Positions 24,051-36,564 of a DNA stretch of 64,000 nucleotides are shown in pieces. The DNA comes from Pelobates cultripes (lineage: Eukaryota > Chordata > Amphibia > Anura > Pelobatidae), in contig OW240918.1 of NCBI GenBank assembly GCA_933207985.1, positions 24,534,950 to 24,598,949 of the forward strand. Direction: 5' to 3'. The notes beneath the pieces are model-generated. The model made no database searches. It was not told the DNA's origin and worked only from the letters and a program-made list of their open reading frames with translations. Numbering within the stretch: position 1 is the first letter of the stretch; each line of letters starts with the position of its first letter. A program made the translations under genes and the position numbers.

Positions 24051-24565
24051 TAAGTGTGCTATAAATAGCAAAATAAATTCACTTACTTGATATCACTCCC
24101 CATCAGGAAAAAATATTCCACCAACCAAACCTGCAATACAATCAAAACTTTTTTAAATGAATGTAAATAAGAAAATCAAAAGTCTTTGGTAGTCAGTTTG
24201 CATTTTTCATCACAGAAACATATCTTTTTCACCCGCTGGAGCCTGGATCTTTAATCACAGAAACAGGCATCCTCATTATTTTCTTTCTAATCACATTTTG
24301 TCTTTGTGTTCTCCATCTATTTGACATTTAAATAAAAATAACTTTGTATATCTAAAAAATGAAGAATACTGTATTTTTTTCAAGGATGTAATTGTAATTT
24401 CATATCACAAAAAGTAGATTTTTTTTATTATATGATATGCATTCATGAACATCTACAAATTACCTTCACTGAAAAATAAATGTTCAAAACAGCTGAATTC
24501 ATAAATATCTCTTACTCTTCATAAGACAATTATTGCTATTGTAGTAACACTATATTCTGAGGTAT
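24051..24565. other. AT-rich non-coding stretch
   Basis: Nothing recognised. Confidence 0.55.
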
Positions 24566-24910
24566 CTATAAGGACACTATAGTCACCAAACCACTATCGC
24601 TTAATTTAGTGTGGGGCAAAGAGACTGCCCTGTTGGCTGAGCAGCATATAAATGCTGCCTTTTCTGATAAAAGGCAGTTTTTACACTGTATCATATTGAT
24701 ACCTCTTGTGAGTGTTACTTGGACAGCCACTAGAAGGACTTCCTGGATTGAGTCCTGCAGGACTGACATTCATCATCTCTGCGCTCTACATGGTGACGCT
24801 GAAGATCCCCTTAGAAATGCATTGATTCACTGGATCTCTATGAAGAGATAACACAGCTATTTGCCACACATTCCCGCTAGCCTCCCTATGCTTCCCTGTG
24901 CGGGAGGCTA
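24566..24910. mobile_element. T2-type MITE fragment
   Basis: Begins AAGGACACTATAGTCACC, a T2-like terminus without an intact TTAA, and continues with ACAGCCACTAGAAGGAC and GCATTGATTCACTGGATCTC, which parallel the long T2 subfamily. No right terminus is visible. Short frames on both strands are incidental. Confidence 0.55.
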
Positions 24911-25043
24911 TTGTTTACAGATATATTTTTACATATGAATATTTACAAATAAAAATAATGTACACATATATCTATGTATGTATGTATATCGATCTCTGTA
25001 CCTTCAGAAAATCTGTGTGTAGAGCTGAAACATTGATGTAACC

Positions 25044-25145
25044 CAGTGGCGGAACTATCGCGGTCGCAGGGGTCGCAGCTGCAACCGGGCTCATCACTCT
25101 CTATTCATAAACCGGGCTATGCATAGGACACGAGCTCACGCATTT
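25044..25145 (+). mobile_element. Left end of a hAT-like repeat (truncated)
   Basis: CAGTGGCGGAACTATCGCGG is a hAT-style terminus (CAGTGG). A GGTCGCAGGGGTCGCAGC motif follows. No matching right terminus was found within about 1.3 kb, and a CR1 tail abuts it. Assignment is by resemblance only. Confidence 0.4.
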
Positions 25146-25532
25146 AGGCTGGAAGAAAGGAGATTTCATCTAAGGCAAAGAAAAGTTTTTTTTTTACAGT
25201 AAAAGCAATAAGGATATGGAATTCTCTGCCTGAAGAAGTGGTTTTGTCAGAGTCTATACAGATGTTTAAACTGCAATTGGATAAATACTTGCAAAAAAAT
25301 AACATACAGGGATATAATTTCGAATTAGTGGGGTAATAGCTGCTTGATCCAAGGAGACATCTGACGGCTATTTTGGGGTCAAGAAGGAATCTTTTCCTAG
25401 TTTGTTGCAAAATTGGAATCGCTTCAGACTGGGGTTTTTTTTGCCTTCTTTTGGATCAACAGCAAAAACATATGTGAGGAAGGCTGAACTTGATGGACGC
25501 AAGTCTCTTTTCAGCTATGTAACTATGTGTGG
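25146..25532 (+). mobile_element. CR1-type LINE 3' end (plus strand)
   Basis: The plus-strand translation includes IRIWNSLPEEVV, the conserved CR1 C-terminus, then a 3' UTR that parallels 17800-18110 in the opposite orientation. The tail is CTATGTAACTATGTG. It is strongly 5'-truncated and carries only the last ORF codons. The 88-residue minus-strand frame over it is a shadow. Confidence 0.88.
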
Positions 25533-26350
25533 GTTTGTATATGTGCATGTGTGTCTGTATGTATGTGTCTGCATATGTATCTGTTTGTCTGCATGTGTGT
25601 GGGGGACTTATGGGGTGGTAGACATATGGGGGCGGGTAGATGTATGAGGGAGCCCCAGGGCAATTGTCGCACAGGGGAACAATCTGGCAAGTGGAAATCA
25701 AGGGCTAGCACCAAAGGTATATTGCAGCTCCAAGGCAGACGTTGTACTTGCAAATATAACAAACACAAATCCAAGGCAAACAAAGTCAATAGGGCAAGGC
25801 AAAGTCAGGCAATCCAAAGGTAAAAAACCAGGCAGCAAAGGTCCAGCAACGGTGAGACAATCCAAGGTCAGGTAACAGGTATTCAGGAAAACAGGTAACA
25901 CAGGTAACAGCAGGAGGTAGCACAGAACAACTGAGCAATGAAGGCTCAGCTGTTCCAGGTTTAAATAGGGTGCCAGACTGAAGGCACACCTACTTTCACA
26001 AGCCCCCATAATCCCGATTGGTGTATGGGGCTGTCCATCGTCTGGGGTTACTATGGAGAAGTGACTAACTAACAATATGTTCCAGCTGTTCTGCAGTGTA
26101 GAACGATTGTGCACGCCTCTCAGCCTCTATGGTTGCCTCAGAGACATGACGTGATTGGAGTTCGTAGGTCGCTCGCGTTTAGGCAGCTGCGACCCCGAGA
26201 TGCTGGTGGAGCAGTGAGGGAGTGAAGGTAAGCCTTGACAAAGACATCTAGTAATAAATCCAAGTATCTTAAAGAATTCCAAAACATGGTTGTTGAGTAA
26301 GTGCTGTCTGCAGCAAGAAATTAATATGGTCACTATGGAGGAGTTTTAAA
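25533..26350. repeat. TG-rich microsatellite and unresolved repeat
   Basis: 25533-25600 is a TGTGTCTGTATG-type microsatellite grown from the CR1 tail. 25640-26230 is a moderately complex sequence with many CAAGGCAAAG and CAGGTAACA motifs, of the kind seen in retroelement LTRs. I found neither TG...CA ends nor a target duplication. The minus-strand frames here have no known domain. Confidence 0.4.
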
Positions 26351-28537
26351 TCCTTTAAAGGATTTTTTTTACTGGACTCCCTCGACCTGTGTTATACTTT
26401 TGTTTGCTAAGACTACAGTAATTGTCCCTAGCCTTGTAGCATACAATGGCTTGCCTTTACAAAAACAAGAGCTCAGGTAGCTGCTCCTGAAAAATAGAAA
26501 CAATTCTCCCGTTCTCGCTGAATCTTGTTTACAAAGTCAGTGGGAACAAAGACGCACTTTATAAGAGACCACTGTATGTTAGGTTTAGCAGCCTTGTTTT
26601 CCTATATCAAAATTAAAAAGTATCAGCGCTTAGGCGATCTTCCCTTTCTAAAATAGATTGGGAAAAGAGCGTAAAAAATAAAATGACTTATTAGTGAGAG
26701 TCCCAAAGTCAAAGGTAGTATAAGAAGGATATATTCCAAAAATTGCAGGGGATATAGTATGGATAACACAAAATACTGTGGTGTAATTCGGTAATTTTTG
26801 TACTGATTTTGTTAGGAACTTGGGAAGGTGCTATTGTCTCTAGCTGCTGTTATTTGTTATTTGATTGTCTTATATATTTTATATTACTTGTGCTCTCTCT
26901 TATAGTGTATAGTTGTTTTACCATATTCCATTGGCCATTGGGGTAACTAAATTACCTCCATTTGTTTAAATATACATATGGATTCAGTAGAGAGAGCAGG
27001 TAACTTTTTATTTGTTTTTTACTGTATGAAAGATGGCTGATGTGTACTGTGGTCGTTGCTGCCGCCCAGGAGTGATGGGAGTGAGTGCAGGACTTATCTT
27101 ATTGTATTTGTTTTGCCATATGCCAACTATAATTTCCTCTGCCAGACCTGGTAGCACCATCTTTAAAGGGACTGAAAGGTTTTGCTTTGGTTGCACCTAG
27201 CTACATCTCTAATACACGTCAAAACCTGAGATACAGGATACTTTGTTGGTAACAACATTCATCTTGGATTGAGACAATGGCGGTTGCTAAAATATTTTGG
27301 GAGATTCAGTTTTATAACAGCTAGGGATCTATGGCTGTGCAGGGTCTTCCATAGTCAACCTTGTGAAAGGACTACAGTAAAGCAGGGTCTGGCAGATGAA
27401 GCACCAACAGCAGAAGTCAGATCCCAGGAAGAAGATGGCGGCACCCATGTGAGTACCTAGCTTTAGTGTTACATGAATTCTAGGGATCCTCTCCCCTCTT
27501 CTCCACTCTCATCGCCTCCTCTTCTTTTCTTCTCATCTCTTCTCTACTCTACTCCCTCTTCATTTTCTCTATATAAAATACGATAATTGCTTTAAAAGAA
27601 CTAAGGACAACATTAAGGTACGAAAGGACAATATTGGGTTTGATTTTATATTATATCTAGGGCCAGAAATCTATGGAATAGGATTTCGTGACCTACATAT
27701 TTCATAATATGCCTGGTATTAAAAAAAAACCAAAATCCCCACATGCAGACACATGATCTCTCTCTTACCTACTCGTACACCACACTCAGACAGATAAATA
27801 TGCAGTAATGAAAGGCTGTCAGCCATCACATGACTTAGACAACACTTATTATGCCGAATCTAAGTAATTGGGCTCATTAGTGTCTTGGAAATTCATATGT
27901 AGATGTGTGAGAAGAACAGAGTAAGAATCCAAGCAAAGTTTTACTGCGGTTAACTCTTTCCATGTTAGAGACGTGCTTGATACTATATTGAGCTAGTTTA
28001 TCTAAATCAATTTGGAAAACAAATCCTGGGTGAATATTCTCTCCCATTAAATGGACACTAAGCTCCATGAACCCTCCATGAACCAGAGGTCCCCTGGCAC
28101 TGTTTTGGGTAAGAAGTCAAACCCTTTATTTATGTAAATGGGTGCTTTGCATTACTAGTCGTACTGACATGCATTAACAAACTCATTTCATGGCTGTGCA
28201 TTACGAGCAGTACACACACAATCATATTTAATAAAGCTAATTTTAGCATGCATGATAATCTAACTGAAGAATCTCTTCTTGAATTTTCCAGGCCATCATT
28301 TCAAATAGTAATTGATTTTCCACTTGTCTAGATTTTGCATTTTTTTTGTCATGGGTAGATATCTTTTTTAACAGGCACAAAAGCACACGCGAATCACCTG
28401 CGCTTATATTTTACAACAAAATACCAACCTAAACAAAAGAAAAAAAAACATTAAAAAAACAACAAACAAAACAAATATGTGTAAATTCAGTTTATAGTCA
28501 TTTTAATGAAAATAACCCAAATAATTCCTTCTATACT
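26351..28537. other. Non-coding stretch
   Basis: Mostly AT-rich. 27483-27570 is a pyrimidine-rich tract (CTCTCCCCTCTTCTCC-like). 27432-27457 holds AAGATGGCGGC followed by GTGAGTACC, discussed as a finding. No gene can be supported. Confidence 0.5.
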
Positions 28538-28980
28538 TTAAAGGATCACTATAGTGTCAGGAAAACATACTCGTTTTCCTGACACTATATAACCCTTAGT
28601 TCCCCCCCCCACCCCCCCACCACCCTCAGGGCACCCCTCCCTTGGCGCTGAAGGGGTTAAAGCCCTTCAGTTACTTACTTTAATCCAGTGCCGGGCTCCC
28701 TCGTGCTGGTGATCCCTCCCCCCGCTGCCGACGTCAGCTCCTGCGCATATTCAAACAGTCCATAAGAAAGCATTTCTCAATACTTTCCTATGGACGTTCT
28801 GCACGCTGAATGCGATTTTCGCATCCAGCTTTGCAGAAGGGCCTCTAGCGGCTGTCAGGGAGACAGCCATTAGAGATTGGATTAACCCAGTTTCTCTGAA
28901 ACTGCTATGTTTCCATCTGAAGGGTAAAAAACCCAGGGGACCTGGCTGAAGTGGTCTGGGTGACTATAGTGTTCCTTTAA
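28538..28980 (+). mobile_element. T2/Kolobok-type MITE (443 bp)
   Basis: Left TTAAAGGATCACTATAGTGT, right ACTATAGTGTTCCTTTAA. Same subfamily and orientation as 12130 and 13455, with the CAGGAAAACATACTCGTTTT palindrome. Contains a poly-C region near 28603-28620. Confidence 0.85.
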
Positions 28981-29070
28981 TACAGATTTTTTTACACATT
29001 GATTGACTATGCAGCATAGGGATTTAAGTTAAATTCTCCCCACACTGCCTTAGAGATCCAGAATTAGATA

Positions 29071-29107
29071 CTGTATTTGCTGAAGAAATTCATGCAGAAT
29101 GACAAGA
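29071..29107 (+). repeat. 37 bp inverted repeat, left arm
   Basis: CTGTATTTGCTGAAGAAATT begins an arm whose reverse complement lies at 30337-30373 with all 37 positions matching. The left arm abuts the minisatellite; the right arm abuts a GTCT microsatellite. Confidence 0.9.
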
Positions 29108-29113
29108 CAAGGG

Positions 29114-29720
29114 GGACACAGTGACACAGGGCTAGGTAGAGAGTGACATTGGTTTATGGTGACACAGTGGCACAGGGCTAGGGGAGAGAGTGACATGGGG
29201 TTATGGTGACACAGTGACACAGGGATAGGGGAGAGAGTGACATGGGTTTATGGTGACACAGTGGCACAGGGCTAGGGGAGAGAGTGACATGGGGTTATGG
29301 TGACACAGTGATACAGGGCTATGGGAGAGAGTGACATGGGTTTATGGTGACACAGTGACACAGGGCTAGGGGAGAGAGTGACATGGGTATATGGTGACAC
29401 AGTGACACAGGGCTAGGGGAGAGAGTGACATGGGTTTATGGTGACACAGTGACACAGGGGTAGGGGAGAGAGTGACATGGGGTTATGGTGACACAGTGAC
29501 ACAGGGCTAGGGGAGAGAGTGACATGGGGTTATGGTGACACAGTGGCACAGGGCTAGGGGAGAGAGTGACATGGGTTTATGGTGACACAGTGACACAGAG
29601 CTAGGGGAAAGAGTGACATGGGTTTATGGTGACACAGTGACACAGGGCTAGGGGAGAGAGTGACATGGGGTTATGGTGACACAGTGACACAGAACTAGGG
29701 GGGAGAGTGACAGGTATTGG
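29114..29720 (+). repeat. 47 bp minisatellite, about 13 copies
   Basis: The unit contains GGTGACACAGTGACACAGGG, CTAGGGGAGAGAGTGACATG and a GGTTTATG or GGGTTATG junction. GGTGACACAG starts at 29158 and again at 29205, giving a period of 47. Units are very uniform, differing at a few positions (GGCTA/GGATA, TTTATG/GTTATG), so the array expanded recently. No open frame spans it. Confidence 0.95.
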
Positions 29721-30231
29721 GGGAATAACTTAAAAGCTTAAAATGTCCCTCACCTCTAGAAAAGTACATTGCATACATGTTGGTCTATGGTTTTATCTCG
29801 TCTATTTTGTTTATGTTGTTTTATACATGTTTTTCTAAATTGTAGTTATTAGACATGATATGCTGCATTGAAAGTACCTCAAAATAATCTGCAAAGTATG
29901 CCCAACTACTGCGGTATCTAGCCTTGCAGCACATTACTTACTCTATACTGTCATTCATATTTTTAATCATAGGACAAGTTTATTATATGCGCCAATAAAC
30001 TTCAATTTATAAAACAAATCAATTTAAAAAAATCTCCTCTCCTCACTACATCACAGCTGGTGCTAACATGCAGATGAACTGTGTGCTCCTAGTGAGTTGT
30101 TGGGGTTCAAAGTCTATACCCTAAGGCAGCCACTTGTGTCATCTTACAGTAGTGTTGTTCCTGATATTACAATAAACAACTTTTTTCTCTGCAACAGTAT
30201 AATAAATTCAAAACATTTGTAAAGTACCTAT

Positions 30232-30330
30232 GTCATCAACATCATTTTCTGCAGCACTGTACAATAGATTCATAAGACACACAGGTATATTCTGTCTATA
30301 TATGTCTGTCTGTCTGTCTCTCTAGATATC
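30232..30330 (-). repeat. L2-like tail fragment with GTCT microsatellite
   Basis: TTCTGCAGCACTGTACAATA resembles an antisense L2 3' tail, and a (GTCT)n microsatellite follows. A similar arrangement is seen at 14260-14350. Low-information match. Confidence 0.4.
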
Positions 30331-30336
30331 TGTTGG

Positions 30337-30373
30337 TCTTGTCATTCTGCATGAATTTCTTCAGCAAATACAG
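30337..30373 (-). repeat. 37 bp inverted repeat, right arm
   Basis: Exact reverse complement of 29071-29107. The bases just outside the arms do not match, and no target duplication is evident. Confidence 0.9.
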
Positions 30374-31474
30374 AGTAAGGTCTGCTATAAGTATGTATGG
30401 TTTGTATTATGGATTGCACTAATTTAAATCTTGCTTTTGAAAGTGTATCGATTTATGTAATTAATACATAAGACAACAGTATTTTTTTATTTGTTCTACT
30501 ATTGATATTTCATTCAAAGTAACATACTCTAAGTCTATATTCATAGAAAGGAGAATAATGAACAAGCAAATCTTTCCCAGATGCACAATGCTGTATTACA
30601 GATAGACTCTTTTCTGAGAATAATTTATATGAATATTGGATTTTTCTCTCAATCTCATTTTTTTGAGAAATGTGTGATTATTTTTAAAATAGTTGTTAGA
30701 AGATACCTGAAATCACTGCTGTGGAAAACTAATCTCAAGGAGGATGTGCAAATTTAAATTTCTATCGAACTTGCTTTTTTTTTAGTCAAAAGTGAAATCG
30801 TTTGAGCACAGCATGTACGTACCACATGAAAATCAGGGGAACTCTGCTCAGACATAAATAGCTTTAAAGGATGATTACAGAACAGAACTGATGAGCAACA
30901 TAGTACTACAGGAAGAGAGCAAGCGAACCTTCAGAAATGTATATATAGAATACTTTTTATACTCCAATGTGTGAGAGCCTAAATGGCCAAAGTACACATT
31001 ACTACATATTAAGGGTAAATATGTGTGATACGTCTACATTACAATAATATGAAACACATTGGGGTGTATTCACTAAACTGGGGGTTGTGGAGAAATTCTA
31101 GGAATTTGCAAACTCTAGGCTAAAAGAACAAACAGTTTTATTCAGTAAACTCAAAATTGCAAATTGGAGACAAAATTAGCAGCTGGAAAAAGTCTTCAAC
31201 TTGAATTGTTATTTACTATACTCTGAATTATAGTGAATTAAAATCCGAATAGCTAAATTGAGGATAAAGAAGATTTGCCAATCAGTGGTTTTAGCCTAAA
31301 AACTGTTATTTAGATTTTGAATTTCTGCAACTTGGAATTTAGTGATTAACTATGTGAGTTGGAGAATTGGGTGATTTTCCAGCCAGGTTTAAAACATCCC
31401 AATCACTTGTCAATTACCCAAAATTTTCAGTGGCCCAATCACCATGAAAACCAATGGCATATTCAATTAGAATT
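30374..31474. other. AT-rich non-coding stretch
   Basis: No gene or named repeat. Confidence 0.55.
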
Positions 31475-31585
31475 GTTGATACAGCACCCACATATTCCAC
31501 AGCACTGTACACCAGGTAAATAAAGCAGACACTAAATACTAATAAAACAGAGGGCCCTACCCAAAAAGCTTACAATCTAAAGGTA
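31475..31585 (-). mobile_element. L2/CR1-type 3' UTR fragment
   Basis: On the minus strand it reads AGATTGTAAGCTTTTTGGGT, then GTACAGTGCTGTGGAATATG, the conserved 3' end of vertebrate L2-like LINEs. 5'-truncated, no coding sequence. Confidence 0.65.
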
Positions 31586-31817
31586 TAAGAGAGAAATACA
31601 CAAGGGGAATTAAGTGATCAGTACGTACCTGAGGGGTGTTTGGAAGGAAGGAGCACAGTAGGTGTGAAAAAGCAGAGGAAGGAAAGAAGGGATGATGATG
31701 TAAGGGGAGAGCTAGTAGGCTAGTGCACTGTTGGCTACATAATCTTTAAAAATAACCCAATTTCTTGATGAATTTCAAACAGGGATTGGATAGAATAGAT
31801 ACAAAAAGGAAAGAGGT
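31586..31817. other. Short non-coding spacer
   Basis: Purine-rich around 31640-31710; nothing else. Confidence 0.5.
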
Positions 31818-32066
31818 TACAAGGAATGCTGTAGTCACCAGACCAACTACAGTTTAATGTAGTTGTTCTGGTGTCTACAGTCTGTCCCTGCAGGCTTTTA
31901 ATGTAAACACTGCCTTTTGAGAGAAAATTACATTGCTCCATAGGGACACCTCTTGTTGCAGTCACTCAAATGGCCACTAGAGGTGCTTCCAAAGTCAGTG
32001 TTGCACAGTGTGTACGTTTAATGTTCCCCATAGAGATGGATTGATGGCACAGCGCAGCCTCCCACT
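31818..32066. mobile_element. T2-type MITE fragment
   Basis: Contains GCTGTAGTCACCAGACCAAC, TGTAAACACTGCCTTTTGAG, ATGGCCACTAGAGGTGCTTC and CCCCATAGAGATGGATTGAT, all characteristic of the interior of the long T2 subfamily. Its right part is interrupted by the hAT-like MITE at 32075. Confidence 0.6.
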
Positions 32067-32074
32067 GAAAAAGA

Positions 32075-32590
32075 CAGAGGTGTAGCTGGGTGGGGCAGAA
32101 GGGGGGTTACTTTTTGGTGGTGCCACAAGGAGCGAGTCAATGGCCTGTCGCACTGCCCACCTTATGGCACCATCCAAAGCGGGCACTTATTTACCAAGGC
32201 AGAGTTAGCATATGCTTATCTGGACGCAGATGTTTACTCTGTCAAAATATACTGGGGGGGAGACGAGGCTGGCAGGCGGCGCGAGAGAGCGCTGATATTC
32301 TTCTAGTTCCTCACTGGTACCTCATGCAACCTCTGTGGTGATGCCGGGAGCCAAAATATGACGTCACTCTCTCCACAGCATTACTAAACAGTGTGAGGGA
32401 GCAGTGAGGAACTGAAAGAATACAGGGACCACTAAACTCCTGGGAGAAGATCCCCACTGGACCACAGAGAAAGGACCCACACAAGCTCTCCCAAGAGTAG
32501 GGAGGCTGGAAGGGCCAAAATTATAAAGCCACGAGAGGGGCGGCAAACTTAGGGACCACCCCAGGCACAAAAGCTCTAGCTGCACCACTG
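32075..32590. mobile_element. hAT-like MITE (516 bp)
   Basis: Begins CAGAGGTGTAGCTGGG and ends GCTCTAGCTGCACCACTG, imperfect inverted termini of hAT type. The flanking octamers GAAAAAGA (32067-32074) and GAAAAAGG (32591-32598) match at 7 of 8 positions, as expected for a hAT 8 bp target duplication. GC content exceeds the surroundings. No transposase. Confidence 0.75.
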
Positions 32591-32598
32591 GAAAAAGG

Positions 32599-34685
32599 TA
32601 AGTGAAATATTTTTGATTTGGATGAACCGGCTCAAACTAATTTATGTACTTGTCTAGCACATCAGTATTCAAGAGGAATTTATTCACTAAATAATGAATT
32701 GTAGAGAACTGAGAAAGAAATTGCAAGTTAATGGTCAAAATTTGGAAAACAAATTCTAACTTGGAGAATTTATCCATATTGCTAATTTCTCCAAAAATGT
32801 GCGATTCATATATTGATTTCAGACAAGAGACATCTACTGGGAATTCACTAAGCACCGTATTTTGTTTGTTTTTTAAAGTTTAGTATACATGCCCCCACCT
32901 GCCATGGCAGGAATTCTGTTTCTGACACACCTATACCTTGGAGTATCCACCCTACATCTGTACCCTGGTAAGGATAACTCTCTGGAGAATTTACCTGACA
33001 TTATATCCCTGGTGGGGATTATACCACCCAGGCACTAATAACTGAGCAGTATTACTGCTCAACTAAATGTGAGTAAATTACTATTATTCTTATCTGTCAT
33101 TATATTTTACCACAGTGAGCACTATTGTTTGTTTTTATATTTTTTCTGGTATATTTATCTGCATGCTGAGATATTGATCTATAACATACATATCCGCCAG
33201 TAGGGATTATACCACTGTATGCCGTTTTACTTAGAGCTGGTCTATAGCTCCATCAAATGTGAGTGCAAGTTTTCATATCTGTTTTGGAAGTCCACATCTA
33301 GCACTAAACATATTGCACTATTATTGTCCATCTTTGTTTTATTTTCATATATTGTATTACAAGCCGAAGTCTGGAGAGCCGTTAATTAAGAAGTACAAAA
33401 GCATTTTCTGAATATATTGGACTGTATTATTGGCGAAACCTTTTTTTGCTTGTATCGTGTTGTTTTCTCTTTAGTAATAGGTTGAGGGTATCCCTTGCAT
33501 TTAGTGTTTGCAGCCTTTTCTTTGGTATCTTACAGTTGTTCATAAAGCGCTTATCCTATCTTTTGTTTTTCTTGTATTAATTAAGTAAATAGTTTATTGG
33601 CAATTTTTGTTTTTCTATGGTTATATATTATCTGTATGTATGTTAAATTCAGCTACAAATCTTGGTGTCTGCAACTTCTTGAAAAAAAACAGCTGTATGT
33701 TCCATCAATATTGCTAAAAGAGCAGCTACTTACTGTGCATCTGTCTAACCTCCGCTAAGTGCATTAAAAATAACAAGGTCGCAAGAACAAAGGAATATAA
33801 GCCTTGAATCTTAAATTAGAGTGTATTAACAGAAAATACAAACTGTTCACATCCTCAGCAGACTTGCTTCCAGGAACACATATTCTGAAGGACATATATG
33901 TGGCCATATTACAGAACATTTTTTTCTTTTTTACCATATGTTATATAAAGATTGAATAATAAAGACCTGCTCACTGATTGTCTAATTGACTAAAATTTTT
34001 AAGATGTATCTCGATCATCAAGACAATCACCTTCACAAGACTAGAATTTTAACCAGCTACAGAATATTGTCTCATTTTATTTGACTCTGCTTTAAATGGC
34101 AGATCAGGAAACTCTGGATTAATTAGAAGAATGAAGAATCGGGAGGAGGGGAAAACTTGTCTCAATTAAGTATTAAACTATTTTTTCTTACAGAGGTCTA
34201 TTCGCTGAATTGTGAGCTGTGTTGAATTGAAAACTAGATCTGCACAAATTAAGCTATTATAGACAAATGGCGTTGGGGAAGAAGTGCAACCCACTTTTTA
34301 GTGAATAAACCCCTGAAGTGTAAATAATTAACAGACGTTAGATTAACCACTAATTATCGGTCATAGCCATTTCTGAGTTCTAGAAACTGTTAAACACATT
34401 ATAGGCCCTGCTTTGTGTAATATAATTATTATTGGACTGTACACAGTATGTTTTTCAATTAAATGCCTTTATAAATCTCCAATAGCTATTGTGTAACAAA
34501 GTCCATATTTAAAAATCAAAATGAGCTAAGCTACTGACATTAATTATAAAGGTAAGATGTAACTTTTCCTGTGCTGTATGCACTGATTACATCCAACACG
34601 TGTCTATTTCTATGAAAACCTTGTCCTGTTATAAGTGTACTCATAGCCTTCCAAAAAACCAATGCTCAATTCTGTCCCTTTAAAT
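32599..34685. other. AT-rich non-coding stretch
   Basis: No supported feature. 32950-33260 contains two loosely similar segments (GGTGGGGATTATACCACC near 33011 and CAGTAGGGATTATACCACTG near 33196), perhaps an old tandem duplication. Confidence 0.5.
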
Positions 34686-34861
34686 CAGTGGTATCCAAAC
34701 CAGTCCTCAAGTTACACCTACCAGTCCGAGGTTTTAAGGATTAACCAGTTAGTATCTAAGGTGTTTTTTGAAAGAAAAAAACTAAACACCTTGACACAAC
34801 TGGGCAATTTCTAAATCCTGGACTGGTAGGGGTGCCTTGAGGACTGGTTTGGAAACCACTG
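34686..34861. mobile_element. hAT-like MITE (176 bp)
   Basis: CAGTGGTATCCAAACCAGTC at the left and GACTGGTTTGGAAACCACTG at the right are inverted, with matching CCTCAAG/CTTGAGG further in. The flanking octamers CTTTAAAT and CTCAACAT agree at only 5 of 8 positions, so it is old or the duplication is lost. Confidence 0.7.
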
Positions 34862-36564
34862 CTCAACATCTTTGCAGGGGGAAGGCTGTAAATGTTGCCC
34901 TTCTGTTGTCCCAAACGATACAGCAACTTTTGTAGGTCAAATTACATGATTGTATTAGCATCTATGGTGGGGGGGTGAGCTCTGAGTACAATGAGTTTAA
35001 AGCCACTGATAGATACACATAAGAAGGGCATTTAACCTTTTTAATTCTTTTTGTTACACACTAAATATATGACATTGGGTAAAAAAATGTCTGAAAAGGA
35101 GAAACCTTTTCTCTACCTAATATTCATGTAAAAAAAAACTAATAAAGGAAAACCTAAATTAATCTAAGCTTACAGAAATATCATATAGTTAACTATTTAA
35201 CCAAGAATGGCTGACATTTTGTCTTTTTCTATTCTAGTCAATGAAGCAATATGAGAACTGTTGAGCTACAAGACCAGAATGGAAATGGTGTTGATGCTTT
35301 GGTAAGCATCTTCAATTGATGAGAAGCTCAATTTAGCTCTCATTACTCTAATTGGTTTCTCTGTAATCAGCATGTGGAATTCAGACTTACAATTAAACTC
35401 ACTCATTATGTTGGCATGGCCTAATGTATTCTTATATGAACATAGATCACACTTACACATTGATACATTATGCATCATGGAGCACACAGTGCATGATCGG
35501 AGCCCACCACTCTTCTTACTGTGTTACTGCATCAGTTTACATACTCTCAATGCAGACTACTGCATATTAATGCTCAATACATTGTAAGAGTAGATTAACT
35601 AAATTCTATTGAGATCTGATACCAACTCTAGTAGTCCTGCCGAAAGAGAAGGAGGCACGGGGAACTACAAGGTCGCCCCAAGCATGTCATTTAGACATAT
35701 TTGCTGAAGTTTATTATTTGAGTAACATGAAGACCACTATAAGTGGACTGAACATAATGAAGATATACATGTACTTGGGTGACCTGTTTTTATTCAATAA
35801 AGCCAGTGGAAAAACTGTATTGTGAGTGTGTGGTTCCTATATATTTCTAATAAACTCATATCAATGTAAATCAGTCTACTTTCCCAGAAAAATCTCTGAA
35901 CAGCCAAGGTTAGAAAAATATTCTTTGTCATTTCCTTGTAAATGAGGACTGCTTTTCAGAGATATCGTTTATTTGTAGTTTTTCTTAATTGTTCTTAAAA
36001 CATATACAATAATACAGTGGCAAATTAAACCTGGAGTATATAATGTTTTTCCTTATTTTTTAATTTTCATGAATGCTAGTTCCCACAAGAAGTAGATAAG
36101 AACATTATTTGACTGCTCTGCCGCCATACTGCAGGAGGCAGATCATTACACAGATCCCACAAACCCCACGTCAGTTGCTTTACAGCAATATTCTATTCTA
36201 TTGTTGAAGTAGAAAAAAATATTACCAGGTTCAATAAAAGCATTTTAATTGACCATTAAAATACACAGAGATATCTCTTGGAGATTGGCAAGAAGCAATC
36301 TTACATCATATTAGAATTCCCCATGTCTTATACTTTGGACCAGGAAATGGCTTTCCGTTTAGCTTAACCAGAACTCCAAATATGATCACATTTCCTGTTG
36401 GCTAAATTCTAGTATAACTGACAAATTTAAGGTTTATTAAAAGTTTAAGTATCACATGATCTTTCTTACAGTAAAGTTTAAATATCACCTAATCTTTCTA
36501 ACAGATGGCTTGACCACAATAATGAAACCTCATGCGTCTTAAAAACACTTCCCTAAAATATCGC
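34862..36564. other. AT-rich non-coding stretch
   Basis: No gene. Short frames at 35266-35487 and 35372-35587 on opposite strands are uninformative. Confidence 0.55.

Noticed and set aside
29114..29720. CRISPR-like array
   Set aside because: Whole 47 bp units repeat without unique spacers, and the genome is vertebrate.
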